A stretch of DNA of 64,000 nucleotides from Gorsachius magnificus (Eukaryota > Chordata > Aves > Pelecaniformes > Ardeidae): contig CM067081.1 of NCBI GenBank assembly GCA_034008185.1, positions 20,149,821 through 20,213,820 on the forward strand, in the 5' to 3' direction. Below the pieces are notes generated by a model. It was not told the origin of the DNA. It was given only the letters and a program-made list of their open reading frames with translations, and did not search any database. Shown piece after piece: positions 36,701 to 48,900 of this stretch (its first letter is position 1; every line of letters starts with the position of its first letter). Made by a program: the position numbers and the translations under genes.

Positions 36701-38925
36701 TGGTTTATAGAAACTTTAAAAAACCCCAATAAGTCCAACTTCTGCACAAAGCTTTCCTATGTTCCCATGCAAGTATGGGCTCTTGTCCTTTCCACGTTAG
36801 ACTACATTTTACTCATAGAAAAAGGAAAACAAGTTTTTAGATGATTCTGCATCTTCTACATCTCCACTTCTTGTGACTACAGGTCTGAAATCCAAATAGC
36901 TGGAAGAAGTCTACAAAGCCACCTGTTAAAATCTCCATTTCACACTGGGGTTCAGGAAGAAATCTCATACACTCTAAGTGCCATTTTACTCCAAGCATCC
37001 CTTCATTTCAGTGTTTGGTGAAGGGCATCCTTGCTGAAGGAACAAAAAACGTCAAGCAGAGAAGGAAAAATGCTGAGGGATGTGCAACCCAACGGAGCAT
37101 TTCTGTGAATATACATTAGGAAAATAAGTCATGCTCTTTTCCAGTGGACTAGAAAACAAAGCGGTTTGAGGTATTTCAAAATTTTGTGGATACAGTGCCG
37201 TTACCAACAGGTCTCCTTGAAATTTGCTCCGCCCCCATGAGAGTGGTGCAGGCTTTTCCTCACAGCCAGGACATTGCAGCAATTTTTCATGAGCTGTATA
37301 CAAAAAACTGCCAGTCCATCTGCATTTGTTCATGGCTTCACTTGTGGCTGGCTTGCAGTTGGAGACAGCTGAAACCATCCTTGGAGAGTTTCACAACATA
37401 TCAGCATGTGCAAACTGGAGCTTCAAAGCAAATTCTGGGGGTCAAACATTCAAGGTTGCCCTGTTTTGTTCCAAAGAAGCTCCAGGTTAGGGCACTCTAG
37501 CGTCTTTTTTCTCCAATTCTTATGAAGCTATTGGTATGACAGCATTTGCTATTCCAATTTTTAGTTTCTTTTCTGACCTCCCATTTATAAAAGAAGTGAG
37601 AGGTCTGTGTAGCCACAGTTCTGCGCCTTATGGCAGCACAGGCAGCAGTAGGGGATGTGGATACTGAAGCTTCCCAAAGAACAGCTTTGTATGGACATCA
37701 CAGCGAGCAGTTGAGCTTTGCTACTGGGCTGCTCCCAACATGTGTGGGAAGTAATATTTAAGCCTTTAAGAATATTAAGATATGCAACTAAATCTTGCCA
37801 TTTGAATATTGCTCTTGCATGATTAAGTGGACACATTTAAATGAGTACACCAGATTTAAGATCCTGTCTCTTTGCCATTCTTTATTATAAAAATCAGTAT
37901 TTATCAGTATTCACATATATTAGCTTGTATTCAATGGTCAAGTGACTCCTCCAAATTAAAGTTGTACAATAAAAGGAAAAACTGAGAGCGGAGAAGAAAG
38001 TTCTACCTGCAAAACGAACTATACGAAATAGCAGTCAATGAGTCACTCACTAAGTGGCATGTTCTCAGGCTGCATCTCTACTTAACTCGGAGTAACACGC
38101 TGAAGGGAGGAATCCCTTTCTCTTTCTGAAATCACAGAAAAGAACAGAAGGAAGTCCCTGGCCGTTGGCTTGATGCAAAGCCTTACCAAATCAAATGTGT
38201 TTTCCCCCAGGGTCAGTTTTTGTCTTTCCACTCACTGTGACTGATCCGCAATAGCACGCACACATCCGCACACACACACGTGAAAAACTGAAGGTGCAGG
38301 GTGGGCGGAGGGAGGGCTGCCCTGCCAGCACGACGGGAGCTTGGGCAAACAGGGGCAGATCAGTGGGCAGCTAGAGCAAACATGTTCATTTACACTTGTT
38401 TACTCTAACTAGATCCAAATTAATTTGTGAAACACTCCCTTTGGGCCTGGTAGGCTGTTGAAGGCAAAAGACCATTTGTTTTTCCTACTGGCACTTACAC
38501 TCATTGCTGGGCTCACGTCTGCCGGCCTCCTCTTTCTCATGGAGGGCTCCCGTCCTCCACACCTCCATCTCTGGAAGGGCACCACAGTTACATGTTCTCA
38601 ATGAGCTTTCTGTAATTCCATGCTATGGCAATGCAATCCTGTCGTGTAACCATACAGGCACTGGCAGCAGATCTCATCTTTCTTTTCAAAAACCGAGTCT
38701 GACAATGATACCATTTTGTCTCAAAAAGATTTTTCCTGTTTTTATAACAAGCACCACAAGCACTATCCTGCTTCCCTGATGAAGCACAGTTGATTTTTGC
38801 CTAAAAGATGGTACAGATAGGATAATGCAATTTCTTAATACCATTCCAGTTAGATAATATGGCAACCAGAAAATACTCACATTTTACCTTTCAAACTATT
38901 ATCATGACTCAGCAGAAGAATAACT
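33780..38925. other. Intergenic DNA, nothing recognised
   Basis: No exon, transposon or RNA gene is recognisable. It includes an AT-rich, low-repeat stretch at about 34,680-34,900 and a CA-rich stretch near 38,255-38,282. Short open frames show no family motifs. Confidence 0.5.
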
Positions 38926-38927
38926 AC

Positions 38928-39195
38928 AGAATCACAGAATCACAGAGTGGCAGGGGTTGGGAGGGACCTCCGGAGATCACCCAGTACAACCCCCCTGCTA
39001 AAGCAGGGTAACCCAGAGCAGGTTGCACAGGACATCATCCAGGTGGGCTTTGAATATCTCCAGAGAAGGAGACTCCACACACACCTGAGCAGCCTGTTCC
39101 AGTGCTCTGTCACCCTCAAGGTAAAGAAGTTCTTCCTCATGTTCAATTGAAACCTCTTATGCTTCATTTTGTGCCCATTGCCTCTTCAACAGGGA
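38928..39195 (-). mobile_element. CR1 LINE fragment (3' end)
   Basis: On the plus strand it starts with ACAGAATCACAGAATCACAG (reverse of the CR1 tail). It runs through GGGTTGGGAGGGACCTCCGG, ACAACCCCCCTGCTAAAGCA, GACATCATCCAGGTGGGC and CAGCCTGTTCCAGTGCTCTG, and ends near TTTTGTGCCCATTGCCTCTT. About 270 bases are left of the 3' end, a different CR1 subfamily from the copies at 20.6 and 45.3 kb. Confidence 0.93.
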
Positions 39196-39199
39196 AAGT

Positions 39200-40490
39200 A
39201 AATTCACACGGCTGCTTTGCAAGCTGCAGACTACTTCCAGTACATACCAAGATTTTGGAAACAGAGATACTGGACTTCCCTCAGTGAGGCAGGTAAGTAT
39301 TTCCCTGCATCTGCCCATTCTTCCTTACCTTACACACGATAGCTGGTTTCATTTCCAATAGCATAAATCAAGGGCTTTGGTATGAACACATTGAATTCTG
39401 CTTCCAATAAGCAGCAGTAACTAATAGTAAAGTACACCTAATAAGGAAAACAATAAATATCAAACTGGTAAACCAGAGAAAAACACAGTGCAAGAAAGAC
39501 AGGGATTTAAAAAATTTTAAAAATAATACATTTTAAAATATGCAATTGTGTAAAAAAGAAACCACAAGATAAATTCTTCCAAAATATCTGATAGTTTACC
39601 ATAAAATTGTTGCTTGAACGTTCAAGCCACTGTTCTTCTGCTGACAATCAAACAAAATAAATACTTGACCGTATCTGTGGTAGTTCTGCAACTTTGTAGG
39701 ACTGCTGGTGTTTATTCCTAAAGAGCCCTCATAAAACACCAGGTGCAATCTATCACAAGAAGTCTATTGCATTTGAGGAAAAAAAAGCAATGGGATAAAA
39801 GGAGTAAGACAAATTTAAAGGAAATAATTAAACCAATTAATTCAACAGAACTGGGATTTGTATCTTACGAGCAGTTCAGCTCTGACAAGTTGCTCCCCAG
39901 AAGGGATTCTTCACTGTCCAATTAGCAAACCTGTTTGCAGTTCTGTCCAAACCATCAGCTAAATACCGTGGAAGGAGTTATGAGATGGACTGTTATGAGA
40001 AGCCGAGAACCACGAGGGAGAAGTAAAAGAAAAAAGTGAAAAGGGAGATAAGGGAGCCCTCCCCTCCTGGCAAACCCTGCTCCTGCCAGCAGCCCCCAGC
40101 AGTGGAGATACTGGACAATGTGAATGCAGCATTTATCCATCAACTGGAGGGGAGGCCCCTGGGGACCAGCAACACGGGATTTTTGGTGGCTCAGACTTTT
40201 CTGTAAATAAAGAATTCTATAAGGAATTCTTCATATGTGAAAAGTTGTGACAATTTTATGATATTATGTTAATCTGCCCAGCAAAATGCATGGAAAAACC
40301 TGGACGCAGATTTATTTACATCCATTCACATCATCCTAAATTTCCGTTACAATTTAGGTTAAAAAGTCCTCTCAACATATGTGATGATTTGAACTGATCT
40401 ATATACCTGCTTTGGAGTTAATTGACTTAAGCCAGAGCAACGCTTCTGATACAAAATGGGCCAAAATCAAATCAAAGTTGGAATCGGGCT
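39200..40490. other. Intergenic DNA between two CR1 copies
   Basis: AT-rich, with no exon or repeat family recognised. It lies about 3 kb beyond the predicted end of CRYL1. Confidence 0.5.
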
Positions 40491-40494
40491 AATG

Positions 40495-40973
40495 CAGGCT
40501 GGGAGGGAACACAGGAGGCCTCTGGTGGAGCCTCCTGCTCAGAGCAGGCTCCACTCTGAGATCAGACCAGGCTGCTCAGGGCTTCATCCAGTTGGGACTT
40601 AAAAAACTCCAAGGACAGGGACTGCACCACCTCTCTGACAACCTGTGCCTCTGCCTGACTGTCCTCATAGGGGAAAAAGTGTCTCCTTACATCCAGGCTG
40701 AAACTCTTGTGGTTCAACTTATGTCCATCATCCCTATCTTCTCACCCAGCCCCACTTTAGAGAGCCTGGCTCTGTCTTCTCCTCCCCACAGGCACTGGGG
40801 GCTGCTGGCAGGTCCCCTGAAGCCATCTCGGCTCCAGGCTGCCCAAGCCCAGCTCCCCAAGCCTCTCCTCACAGGACCAGTGCTCCAGCCCCACCATCTC
40901 TTCCCCTACCATTTGTCCAATGTCTTCCTTGTGCTGGGAGCCCCAAGCTGGGCACAGGATTCAGACAGAGTCT
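40495..40973 (-). mobile_element. CR1 LINE fragment, tail missing
   Basis: Read on the plus strand: GCCTCCTGCTCAGAGCAGGC, GAGATCAGACCAGGCTGCTC, GGGCTTCATCCAGTTGGGAC, TTCTCACCCAGCCCCACTTT and GGAGCCCCAAGCTGGGCACA. These are successive phrases of the avian CR1 3' UTR and end of ORF2 in reverse. The terminal ATTCTATG repeat is absent. About 480 bases remain. Confidence 0.92.
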
Positions 40974-40979
40974 AATGAC

Positions 40980-43410
40980 TGATGAGTAAAGGGGATTAAT
41001 TGTCAACAAGGGTACAGGTCCCTGGGATGAGGACAGCACATCTCATTCCTTTAGCTACCTTTTCTGAATGATTTCTAGTTGTTGTTGCATTTACCAACTA
41101 ATAATTTTGCGTGCTTCAAATCCTAAGCAAATGTCAGCTAAAATACATTTTTTGTCAAGCATCTCCCGCCCAACTTGTAGCTGTGAACCTGGGTGGGAAC
41201 TGATGCTCCGAGGCGAGCTTTGCTGTACGCCAGAGCCTGCAGAGGAGCTGCTCACCGTGCAGAAGTGCTCTGGCACTCTCCAGAGTGCTTTTACCCCCAG
41301 AGAAAGCTGTTCCTTCATGGCAGGACGCCGTGTCTGCAGCAACTGGTCACCAACACATGAACTATAGGAGAGTGCACACCATTTCTTGTCTATTTACTCC
41401 CACTGACTTCCAGAAATTACTCTACCAGGGCACTGGTTTCTAAAGACCTATTATGTAGTGCTACCACTACAGTATCACACTGGAGCACAGAAGTTAATAC
41501 CTTCCTCATTAAAATATTTTATTAATACGCAAATAATAAAGATGGAGGCAAATACTTGATGACATGATTGAGTTTTAAAATATCTCAGAACAAACAGAAG
41601 GCGAGCTAATTAGTTATGATAATGTCATATGCTCACAGAAAAACAGGTCTAACCTTGAAAGTAATTGGAACCTTCTATGACCTTGTCTGAAATACAAAAA
41701 CATACATAAAATGAGGAAATCAGTCCCATAATTAATTTACTATTGCTTAATAAGGCATTAGGAGTGAGGCTTGACCTCCCCAAATTCCAATGTCTAAATG
41801 CAGGTTGAGCCAATCACTGTGGCAATAAAAAGCCAAAGAAGAAACGTGACAATTTTAAGTCCATATTGGGATAAAATAAATTGAGCTTACAAATTTTCCT
41901 TTCTCTCCACTGACGATACAGGAGCACAGGACAACCTCGGCATTATGCCCACTGCACGTTTCACATCCAGAGATGTGTTCTCGGCCCACCACTCATGTCA
42001 AGGTCCTTTTTACTGTGACCTAAGCAGAAATAAGTGGCATTGGTATGTTCACACAGACATTTCTGCTGTTCAGCTCAAAATGGCAACTAATTAAGTTTCA
42101 GTAACTTGTTCGTGTGCTGCACCCTCTGTAAAAAACAAGATTTGAAATGCCCCTGAGCTGAGCATTAGTAAAATGACAGCTTAACACTTCTGCATCTGTG
42201 CTGTGACTGAAGCTTCATGACCAGTTAGCACAAATTCAGACATGCTTAACTCAAGCAATGTGGGTGCGATGCGCTGTTTCAAGTTATTCTTATTATCTGC
42301 AGAACAATACTGCCCCAAGGTGCCAGCTGAGATCCAAGTCCAACTGTATTACAGGGTACCTACATTCCTAGTAACACTTCGTCTGCTGTGGACCAAAACA
42401 CGCCAGTGCAGCACCTGAGGATATTACTACTTTCAGGTGTACACTGCCTCCTTGTACGTGGAGGAGATGTTGTCTCCTGTAGGAAAGGCAGCAGTAAAGC
42501 ATAAATGCTACATCTAAGCCACTGCATCTTTGCCTCTGTGGGGGAGCAAAGCAGCAGATACCTGGGGTCCCTTCAGCTACAGCCATTAAATTCATTACAG
42601 CTGAGTCCTACAGAAGCACTCCTTGTTTCAGATAATGTACAAAATAGACATGGCAGCAGAGAGGTGAACTGGCTTCCCACAATCACTCAGACGGTCATGG
42701 AGTAGCCTGGGAGAAAGTCCAGACCGATCCACTGCACCATACTGTCTCCCAAACTATTAAATCAAAATATCTTCTTTCTCATAGACAAGTCTTAAAATGG
42801 GGCACATATTTATGCAGCAATGCCAATGGCCAGCATCAAATATCTGACTTAAGCTGGGGGAAAAGCCATGGGGTATCAAGTGCGTGGTCTTAAAGACCAA
42901 GTAGGTCTCTGGTAAGTCTTACAGAACTTAAAGGATAAGGGGAAAATTCTACTCTATTTACTCACACTTACATCATCATACAGGTACAGAAGTGCCAAAG
43001 GGAGGGAAAGGAGGAGCAATTCTTTCCCCTACATTGTGGAACCGTTACAGAGCTATGTTGAAGTGACTCTGTCTGCTGTTGAGCTCTCAGCTCACCAGCC
43101 AGCAAATCTACTCTTTGCTCAACACAACCTTCTCCTATCTACAGTCAGTGCTTTACAAATTAACCTCGCTGTCACAGTGATTGGCAGGTGAGGGCTTATT
43201 TTCTCCCGTGACAAACAGCTGATGTTTGCCTATTTCAGATCCCTGCATAAGCAAATATTGTTCAAGCACTGAATTCCTAAGCAAGCTGAAAAATGCATTA
43301 TTTAAAATATGATTGTGTTCCAGCATTGCACAATATTAATATTGCTAAAGCTACTTAATGCTTACACGTCTAATGCATATATATAATAATATGATAAATT
43401 TCAACTGAGC
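40980..43410. other. Region beyond the predicted CRYL1 end, nothing recognised
   Basis: Immediately downstream of CRYL1 on the minus strand. If the mRNA is longer than predicted, this would be its 3' UTR; another AATAAA on the minus strand lies near 41,519-41,524. No further exon is recognised. Confidence 0.45.
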
Positions 43411-43412
43411 TT

Positions 43413-43418
43413 TTTAAT
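43413..43418 (-). promoter_or_regulatory. CRYL1: Candidate polyadenylation signal (ATTAAA) for CRYL1
   Basis: ATTAAA on the minus strand about 145 bases after the CRYL1 stop codon. It is a common variant signal and the first good one I see after the stop, but short A/T hexamers are frequent in this AT-rich DNA. Confidence 0.3.
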
Positions 43419-43562
43419 AACTGTTTCCAGTTATTCATGAACTATATCACGACTAATTTGGACCAAATGTTTCATTGGTCTCTGTATTTGTGCACGTCAT
43501 TGGTTGCACATTCAGTCTCCTCTTCATGACCAAAAATTTGCACTTTTTCTGAAGACTGCTCT

Positions 43563-43709
43563 TCATTTGGTCTCTCCTGTTAGACAAGGTGCACCCCATT
43601 CAGATTGCATTTGTTTTTTCAGTTTGGCAAGACCAGTGAGACATTCATCTCTCCATTTTCTCCTGGCATCCAGGACTTTTGGAACAACTGGAATTCTTTC
43701 AGACATTGC
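43563..43709 (-). CDS. CRYL1: CRYL1 last coding exon (presumed exon 8)
   Basis: Terminal exon of lambda-crystallin / L-gulonate 3-dehydrogenase, a cytosolic NAD-dependent enzyme of the uronate cycle that oxidises L-gulonate. The minus strand shows TTTTCTGTTCCAG, then 147 bases open to a TGA at plus 43,565-43,563. The exon enters in phase 0, as the previous exon requires. It encodes AMSERIPVVP...ARRKWRDECLTGLAKLKKQM, matching the human end ([20 protein letters not shown]) with no gaps over 37 residues. Unlike human, the frame does not stop there but adds 11 residues (WGAPCLTGETK). The identification is secure; whether the extension is real in the living protein needs checking. Confidence 0.92.
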   Translation of the reverse strand, partial: AMSERIPVVPKVLDARRKWRDECLTGLAKLKKQMQSEWGAPCLTGETK

Positions 43710-44096
43710 CTGGAACAGAAAATTTAAGATGATTAAATCTCATGTTCTGAGTGAAAAGTTTCTCACCAGCACTGGTTTCCTGCTTTCCCTCTGTCAGACA
43801 AGGTAACCATCCACACAAACTGTAATTTAGTCTATCACAAGCAATAGGCCACTAATTCTTTACCTGGGTGACTGGAAATGAGCTAACCTGTACGAGAAGA
43901 AAAGTGGAGAAGGTTGGAGAAGGTTGGCCTGAATGCGGCCATGAAGATGCCTATAGAAACATCAAAGCATTGGCCTCTTCCCTCAGTTTGCCCCACACAG
44001 CCACTGTCTAGTCTCTTTGATATAACCTTTTATTAAATAGGAAGGAGGCAACCTGGCCATTTATGTGGCTAAAAATGTGCTCTAAACCAAATTCCT

Positions 44097-44111
44097 CTGT
44101 GTGTGTGTGTT
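44097..44111. repeat. CRYL1: (GT)n microsatellite
   Basis: Short TG dinucleotide run of about seven units within CRYL1 intron 7. Confidence 0.85.
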
Positions 44112-45244
44112 TAAAGCTGTGATCTCTCTTCTGGCTCCTAATAAATTTAATGAGGGATACCATGTTTATAAAAACCACTTCATCTTAGTGCCAGTTATAA
44201 TTGAAATGACAGAGGCTGACACATAACAAACCCAGAATTTTTCTTTCAAAGAAAAAAAGCTGGTTTGAGAGTGCAGGTAGAGATCGCAAGGTCACCTTTG
44301 CCAAAATAGCACCTGAGGCCTTAGGTTTAAAAGGCAAGAGTTGAGAAACTGGGTAAAACCCGGACCTGCTACCAATGATGGGCAGGTTGCAGTCACTCCA
44401 GAAAAAAAATCAGGGGGAGGGACAGAGGAGTAAGATAAGGACTGTTTAATGTTTTACTAAGAGGATTCTTGCAAACCCATCTTTGGCATTGAAGACCAAA
44501 GATAATAGAGACACACAGAAACAGACACTGAAGTGGAATCCGGCTTTCTGTAAAGAAACCCAGACAGTTTCGTACTAATCAAAAGCTTCTAATTGTGAAT
44601 AACTCCACAATTATTATTGATTGCTATTATAAGCAGTCTATGTTGGTTAAGCATAAAATAATATTTTTCCTTTTTAACACAGCTGATGTTGAAATTGTAT
44701 AAATAGGAACAAAAAAAAAAAAAGGAACAAAACCGCAGTCTTCCAGACAGAGAGCTTCCATACATGGAATTAATCTGACAGCTCATCAAGGACGATTCAA
44801 CACATACACGTGTTCTTTAGCAAAGCATTAAAAAGGCAACTATGAAAAAGCAGAGTTAGGAAATAACAATACTTCAGTTAATTCCTACGATCGTCCAAAA
44901 TAGCCTATATAGTGAGTATAAACAAATTGTGGGCTTAGAAATGTTAATAGACAAACTGGGTCCCAATCCAGCACAGCACTTAAAACACAACTCATCTTTA
45001 AACATGCGAGTAACCTTACCTGACTGCTCATATGCTTAACTTAAATGTGTATTTGCAAATGTTATAGACCGGAGCTCTAGTTTATAAAGTATACAAAACC
45101 AAGAAAAATAACACTCAGAAGAGAAAAGCTACAGGGTTTACGCAGGAAGATGGAGTAGGAGGACAACACAGGGAGAAAAAGTCATATAGGAAAGGAAGCT
45201 TGGAGCTGTGCACGTTACGGCTGAGGACACAGGCAGGACAGAAG

Positions 45245-45617
45245 TGGTAAGAAATAGTGTGGAGGCCCTCTTATTGCCCTCTACAACTGCCTGAAAGGAG
45301 GTTGTAGTGAGGTGGGGGTCAGCCTCTTCTCCCTGGTAATGGGCGATAGGATGAGGGGAAATGGCCTCAAGTTGCGCCAGGGGAGGTTTAGGTTGGACAT
45401 TAGGAAAATTTTTTTCACTGAAATGGTTGTCAAGCATTGGCACAGGCTGCCCAGGGAAGTGGTCGAGTCCCCATCCCTGGGGGTATTTAAAAGACAGGTA
45501 GATGAGGTGCTTAGGGACATGGCTTAGTGGTGGACTTGGCAGTGTTAGGTTAATGGTTAGACTTGATGATCTTAAAGGTCTTTTCCCACCTAAACGGTTC
45601 TATGATTCTATGATTTA
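45245..45617 (+). mobile_element. CR1 LINE fragment (3' end) in CRYL1 intron 7
   Basis: Successive CR1 phrases in sense orientation: GAGGCCCTCTTATTGCCCTC, CTCTTCTCCCTGGTAATGGG, GGTTTAGGTTGGACATTAGG, CACAGGCTGCCCAGGGAAGT and GATGATCTTAAAGGTCTTTT, ending in GGTTCTATGATTCTATGA. About 370 bases, the best kept of the short copies. It runs against the direction of CRYL1 and ends about 270 bases from its exon 7. Confidence 0.95.
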
Positions 45618-45889
45618 ATGTCAACAACCCATAGCTGTTAGCAGTTGACTCCTCTGTCTAGTAATAATGTTCCTCAGCTGCTAGATCACCTTCCCTTGAT
45701 GTATGTCAAAGCGCTTTGAAAAGGGACTTACGTGCATTCTGTACTGATCTTTTAATTCGAAGTACACGCTCACACAAGAAATGCAGACTACAGATACCTC
45801 TAACAGTAAACTGAAATGGTACAAATGTTAAAATAAAAGCTAATGTTCTTTGTTCTGAGTGTCGCTGCATTTACCACCTCCATATTTAC

Positions 45890-45996
45890 CTGATTGATTT
45901 TCTGCTCAATTTCACCTGAAAATTCTGGAACTGGTCCAAAGGTGTTCAGAACAAGTCTCATACCTTCACGGTATCTTTCACAATAGTTTGAGATGC
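45890..45996 (-). CDS. CRYL1: CRYL1 penultimate coding exon (presumed exon 7)
   Basis: A 107-base exon. The minus strand reads TCTTACTTTTAG before it and CAG/GTAAAT after it. The first two bases complete a glycine codon begun in the previous exon, and 35 whole codons follow, ending in phase 0. It encodes [20 protein letters not shown] and then [15 protein letters not shown], against human [20 protein letters not shown] / PIPEFSRATAEKVNQ. This is part of the alpha-helical C-terminal domain shared with 3-hydroxyacyl-CoA dehydrogenases, which closes over the active site and forms the dimer. No frame damage is seen. Confidence 0.95.
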
Positions 45997-48900
45997 CTAA
46001 AAGTAAGAGTGAAAAATTGCATTTCAACAGAAATTCCTACTTAAGTTCAGTAAGGCTGCCTGTGCTTAAGCACTGTCTTAAGTTAAGAGTCAAAAAAAAA
46101 GGTGTGCTCTTATGCTTAAGTTACCTAACTGTCTCAAGGAAAAATGGATTCTATCCACCACACTCCCATTAAGGCTCACAGAAAAATCATTTAGGATTAC
46201 GACTTTATTGCCAAACCAATTAATGTTACATACCAACAGGCAATGCTACATGAGGGGTATAGTACACAACCATGATTATACTTGTGCTTTGTTACTTGAG
46301 ACCAGAAAGCTTCCCCAACCAGTGTCCCTATGGAGAGTGCTCTCACCCATTACTCCTGTGTGGTATGTGTCGTATCAGTTGAAGCATTCCTGTTGTTACC
46401 TATATTTATCGACCTGGAGTGTATCAAGAGCAACGTGGCTCAGGGGGAAAGAGTCAAAGGCACGGAGACCCAGGTGGCCTCCAGTGAATGAGGAACAGAT
46501 GGATCTTGCAGATAAATACCTTGTGTTGCAACTGGGGTTAACAACAAGGATTTGGCTTTTATGATCACAGGACCCTGTTTGATGGTTTAGCAATGCTGGG
46601 GGGAGATGGGATCCATCTGACAAAGTGATAAAAAGCATCTTTTCTGATAACCTGGCCAATCTGGTGAGAAAAGCTTTACATTAGGAACACTGGAAAACTG
46701 ACATTACAACCTGTAGTCAAGCGAGGAAGGTGTGTATGAGGGTGGAAAGAAAAGAGTGCAGGGGAATAGGTACAAGAGAAACCTCAAGAAAGTATAAAAA
46801 AAGGCAGGAGTCATCCACCTCTAGTGTATGTGCACAAATGAGTGCAGCCTGGGAAACAAGCAGAGGAAAGAAAAGCTCTATGAGTGGTCACACAACTACA
46901 CTGTTGTTGGAGCAACTGAGGTGTGGTGGGATGGCTCACACAACTGCAGTGCTGCAGTGGACAGATACACGCTGCAGGAAAGACAGACAAGGAGGGTGTG
47001 TGCTATCTCTGTAAAGGAGCAGCTCAGATGTATGGAGCTATTCTATGGGACGAGCGACTGGCTGGGTGAGAGCCTGTGGTCAGTGTCAGTGGAGAGGCCA
47101 GTAAAGGACAGAATCTTCCAAGGGCAAGAACAGTCCATCCCAATATTCAGGAAGACAAGTAAATCTATCAAGAGATTGGCTTGGATGAGCTCCAGTGTAA
47201 AAAAGCAGCATACAGAAGGTGGAAGCAGGGACAGGCTGTAAAGGAGAAATCTAAACACACTGCCTAGGTTTGTAGGGATGGTGTCAGGAAAGGCAAAGCT
47301 CAGGTTCAGTTGAGACTGGCAAGGATGTCAAGGGCAACAAGAAGGACTTCTACTGTTACATTAGTAATACCAGGCTGAACAAAGAAAGTGTGGGCCTGTT
47401 GCTGAATGGGTGAGTGATTTAGTGACGGGAGAAACAGGTAAAGTGGAGTTACATGTTGCTTTCTTTGCTTCAGTCTTCATTGGCAGGGTCTCCTATGCCT
47501 CTGTGCTTAGAGGCAGGGTTCTAGGAGAAGAAGAGTTATCAGCAGTAGATGACAATCCAGTCAGTGTCTATCTGCAAGAATGCAGCCCCACCTGAGACTA
47601 TGGGATGAGACAGACTGTATCCAAGGATATGAGAGAAATGTCCCATGTCCTTGCAAGGCTGCTTTCTGTCGTATTTTAAAAATCATGCCAGTCAACGCAT
47701 CGATGTCATCATTTCAGATCCCCAGATGACTGAAGGCAAATACTGCACCCATCTTCAGAAAAGGTCAAAAGAACAATCTGAGGTACTACAGGCCAATCAA
47801 TCTCACTTCTGTCCCTGAGAAAATCAAGGAGCAAGTCCTTTTGAAATAAATTCCTGGGCACAGGAATAAGAAGAAAGTGATTGTGACAGACAGCATGTCT
47901 GTCTGTCCAATGGGCACACCATGCTGTAAATCACGTCTGATTGACCTTGTTGCCTTCTGGCAATCACTGGATTTGTAGAAAATGGGAAACTAGTGCATAT
48001 CATTTACCTCAATGTTAGAAAGGCATTTGACACTGTCTCCCATTATATTCTTGTATAAAAGTCAGGACATTAAGGTCTGCATGCTTGGACAAAAACCCAA
48101 AATGGATTGGATACTCAGGCTCAGAGGTAGTGGTTAAAGGGTTGTACTCTACCTGGAGGCCAGTAAAAGAGCAGTATTGAATACCTATCCTGAGACCTGT
48201 ACTGCCTAACAGCATGAATTTTACAAATGATACCAAATTGGGCAGGGGTGGGAGGTAGGGGGGTGGACCAGCTGATACATCAGAGGGCAGAGCTGCCCTT
48301 AGACAGGCTGGAGGAATGAGCCAATACAAAACCTTAAAAAAATTAACAGGTACAAATGCCAGATCCCACACCTCAGAATGAAGAGATCCTTGCAACAACA
48401 CAGGCTTGTGAATCCCAAGAACCTGGTCCCAGTAGGCAGCAAGCTGTACGTGAACCAACAGTGTGCCCTGGCAGCAAGGAGGGCCAATGGCATCCTGGGC
48501 TGTGTTAACAGCACAGCCAGTAGATTGATTACCCCCCTTTACTCAGCACTCATTAGACTGCATCCAGAATACTGTGTTCAGTTTGGGATCCCCCAGTACA
48601 AGACCAACATTGACAAACTGCAGCGACTTCAGCAGAGGCCACCAAAATGGTGGGGGCTGGAGCACCTGCCCTGTGAGGAGAGGCTGGGGGAGCTGGGCTT
48701 GTTCAGCCTGGAGCAGAGATGGCTTTGGGATGACCTAACAGCAGCTCTTCAGTGCCTACAGTGAGGTCACTGAGCAGACAGAGCCGGGCTCTTCACAGTT
48801 GTTGCATAGCAGGAGGACAAGAGACGATAGGCACAATTTGAAACAAGAGGTTCAGACTGGGATACTCAAGCACTGGCACAGGTTGACCACAGAGGTTGTT

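Larger units (their letters stand above)
43710..45889 (-). other. CRYL1: CRYL1 intron 7 (2,180 bp)
   Basis: Bounded by the donor CAG/GTAAAT after the upstream exon and the acceptor CTGTTCCAG before the last exon. It contains a GT microsatellite (44,097-44,111), an A run (44,709-44,721) and one CR1 copy. No other exon is seen. Confidence 0.85.

Noticed and set aside
45138..45520. Minus-strand frames of 79-101 codons
   Set aside because: Antisense of the CR1 fragment at 45.25-45.62 kb.
46828..47241. Plus-strand frame of 137 codons with an endonuclease-like motif
   Set aside because: It is part of the dead CR1 copy and not a host gene.
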